This document shows positions 63,134-64,000 of a stretch of DNA of 64,000 nucleotides, piece by piece; positions within the stretch are counted from its first letter, which is position 1; each line of letters opens with the position of its first letter. The stretch comes from Nitrospirota bacterium (GTDB lineage Bacteria; JACPQY01). Made by a program: the position numbers and the translations under genes. The notes below the pieces were generated by a model. That model was not told where the DNA came from. It made no database searches and worked only from the letters and a program-made list of their open reading frames with translations. Location of the stretch: positions 1 through 64,000 of the forward strand of contig JACPAV010000008.1 in the NCBI GenBank assembly GCA_016180645.1, given 5' to 3'.

Positions 63134-64000
63134 CTAGATGGCATGTCGGGCCAAGTCTTGAAACAGTTTTGCAACGAGCGCGGTCCAGCCCGTCTGGTGG
63201 CTGGCTCCCAAGCCCTTGCCGGAGTCTCCGTGGAAATACTCGTAAAAGAGAACCAGGTTCTTCCAATCGGGGTCCCGGGCATATCGCGCGTCGTCACCGT
63301 GGCAGGGCCGTCGTCCTTCCGCGTCCGGCAGGAACAGACGGGACAGCCGCGTGGCCAGTTCGTGGGCCACTTCCGACAGATTCATCCTCCGCCCGGACCC
63401 CGTGGGACATTCCACTCGAAACTTGTCGCCGTAGAAATGGTGATACCGTTCCAGAGCCTCGATGAGCAGGTAGTTCAGCGGGAACCAGATCGGCCCGCGC
63501 CAATTGGAATTTCCCCCGAACAACGCCGTGGTCGATTCTCCGGGAACGTACTCCACGCGATATTCGTCGCCGTTCAAGCCGAAGACGTAGGGATCTTCGC
63601 CGTGCGCCTTCGAGAGCGATCGGATGCCGTAGGGCGACAGGAACTCCTTTTCATCCAGCAGGTAGCGCATGACTCGCTCAAGGCGCCGGCGACTCGGGAT
63701 GGCGAGCAGCCGATGGCTGTGATTTCCCTCCTCCACGGACTCCATGTACGAAATGGTCTCCGCAAGATCCTTCCTGTTTTCCAGAAACCACTTCATTCTT
63801 TTCGAGAAACCCTTCAATCGGCCGATGGTTTCCCAATCCAGAACCTCCACGGCAAGAAGCGGGATGATCCCCACCATCGACCGTACCCGCAGCGGGATGG
63901 TTCGTCCGCCAAGCAGGAGCTGGTCGTAGTAGAACCCATCCTCTTCGTTCCAGAGTCCGGTGCCCCCAAGAGTGTTCATGGCGTCGGTTATCGCTACAAA
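63134..64000 (-). CDS. MGH1/GH63-like glycoside hydrolase, C-terminal part (5' end beyond window)
   Basis: At least 288 residues, open to the window edge (upstream codons read FVAITDA before the first Met at 63979, which is internal). GGTGLWNEEDGFYYDQLLLG, NSNWRGPIWFPLNYLLIEAL and the C-terminal FYEYFHGDSGKGLGASHQTG are typical of the C-terminal catalytic half of mannosylglycerate hydrolase/GH63-type (alpha/alpha)6 barrel proteins. It probably acts on an alpha-linked glucose or mannose compatible solute or glucan and starts the carbohydrate operon. Confidence 0.85.
   Translation of the reverse strand, partial: FVAITDAMNTLGGTGLWNEEDGFYYDQLLLGGRTIPLRVRSMVGIIPLLAVEVLDWETIGRLKGFSKRMKWFLENRKDLAETISYMESVEEGNHSHRLLAIPSRRRLERVMRYLLDEKEFLSPYGIRSLSKAHGEDPYVFGLNGDEYRVEYVPGESTTALFGGNSNWRGPIWFPLNYLLIEALERYHHFYGDKFRVECPTGSGRRMNLSEVAHELATRLSRLFLPDAEGRRPCHGDDARYARDPDWKNLVLFYEYFHGDSGKGLGASHQTGWTALVAKLFQDLARHAI

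Overview
GC-rich DNA from an unidentified Gram-negative bacterium. A Kdo/LPS-type kinase, an outer-membrane beta-barrel, PilZ and FHA-GGDEF signalling proteins, large soluble histidine kinases, a 2-hydroxyacyl-CoA dehydratase system and surface proteins with RCC1, Ig-like and Kelch repeats suggest a deltaproteobacteria-like or candidate-phylum lineage with at least part of its life anaerobic. No taxonomic marker (rRNA) is present, so this is inference. No transposase, integrase or phage gene was seen, yet small non-coding repeats are abundant.

Layout. 0-4 kb: end of an NHL-repeat protein and a 1307-residue RCC1/Ig-like surface protein. 4-9 kb (minus): cimA, a ComEA-like helix-hairpin-helix protein, gmk, rpoZ and a bifunctional (p)ppGpp synthetase/hydrolase. 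9.4-15 kb (plus): queC and queE (7-deazaguanine), a HemQ-type coproheme decarboxylase, a Kdo-kinase-like protein, and an outer-membrane pair (LolA-like protein plus beta-barrel). 15-23 kb (minus): a tightly packed signalling operon of receivers, PAS sensors, histidine kinases and a diguanylate cyclase. 23.5-30 kb: acyl-CoA metabolism (two-subunit 2-hydroxyacyl-CoA dehydratase with activase, enoyl-CoA hydratase, glutaryl-CoA-type dehydrogenase) and a transglutaminase-like protein. 31.6-41.2 kb (plus): a chemosensory cluster cheY-cheA-cheB-pilZ-mcp-cheW-parA-cheW-mcp. 41.2-48.9 kb: cation diffusion facilitator, a radical SAM/SPASM protein with a small Cys-containing RiPP-like precursor, GMC oxidoreductase, PfkB kinase, FHA-GGDEF protein. 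48.9-64 kb (minus): a carbohydrate operon that runs from glycoside hydrolases through tkt, rpiB, tal-pgi, gnd, zwf, glk, fbp and fba to pgl, i.e. glycan breakdown feeding a complete oxidative and non-oxidative pentose phosphate route plus hexose interconversion.

The least explained signals are non-coding. Both tRNA-Ser genes (CGA at 28.5 kb, GCU at 42.4 kb) sit inside the same unusual arrangement: one or two structured units that begin with the 5' end of the tRNA lie upstream, and one unit that ends with the 3' end of the tRNA lies downstream; a stem in the upstream units shows a compensatory base change. At least five further small repeat families occur. Their conserved GTAG edges or palindromes supply stop codons or terminal residues to several genes, and three families have been absorbed in frame into the large surface protein. 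A 79-nt three-way-junction RNA would bury the start site of cheW. Two genes (the dehydratase activase and pgl) appear to start at CTG in CTGA stop/start overlaps, a ParA-like gene lacks any canonical start that preserves its first strand, several promoters predict leaderless or near-leaderless mRNAs, and cheA is split by a frameshift at a run of ten C.
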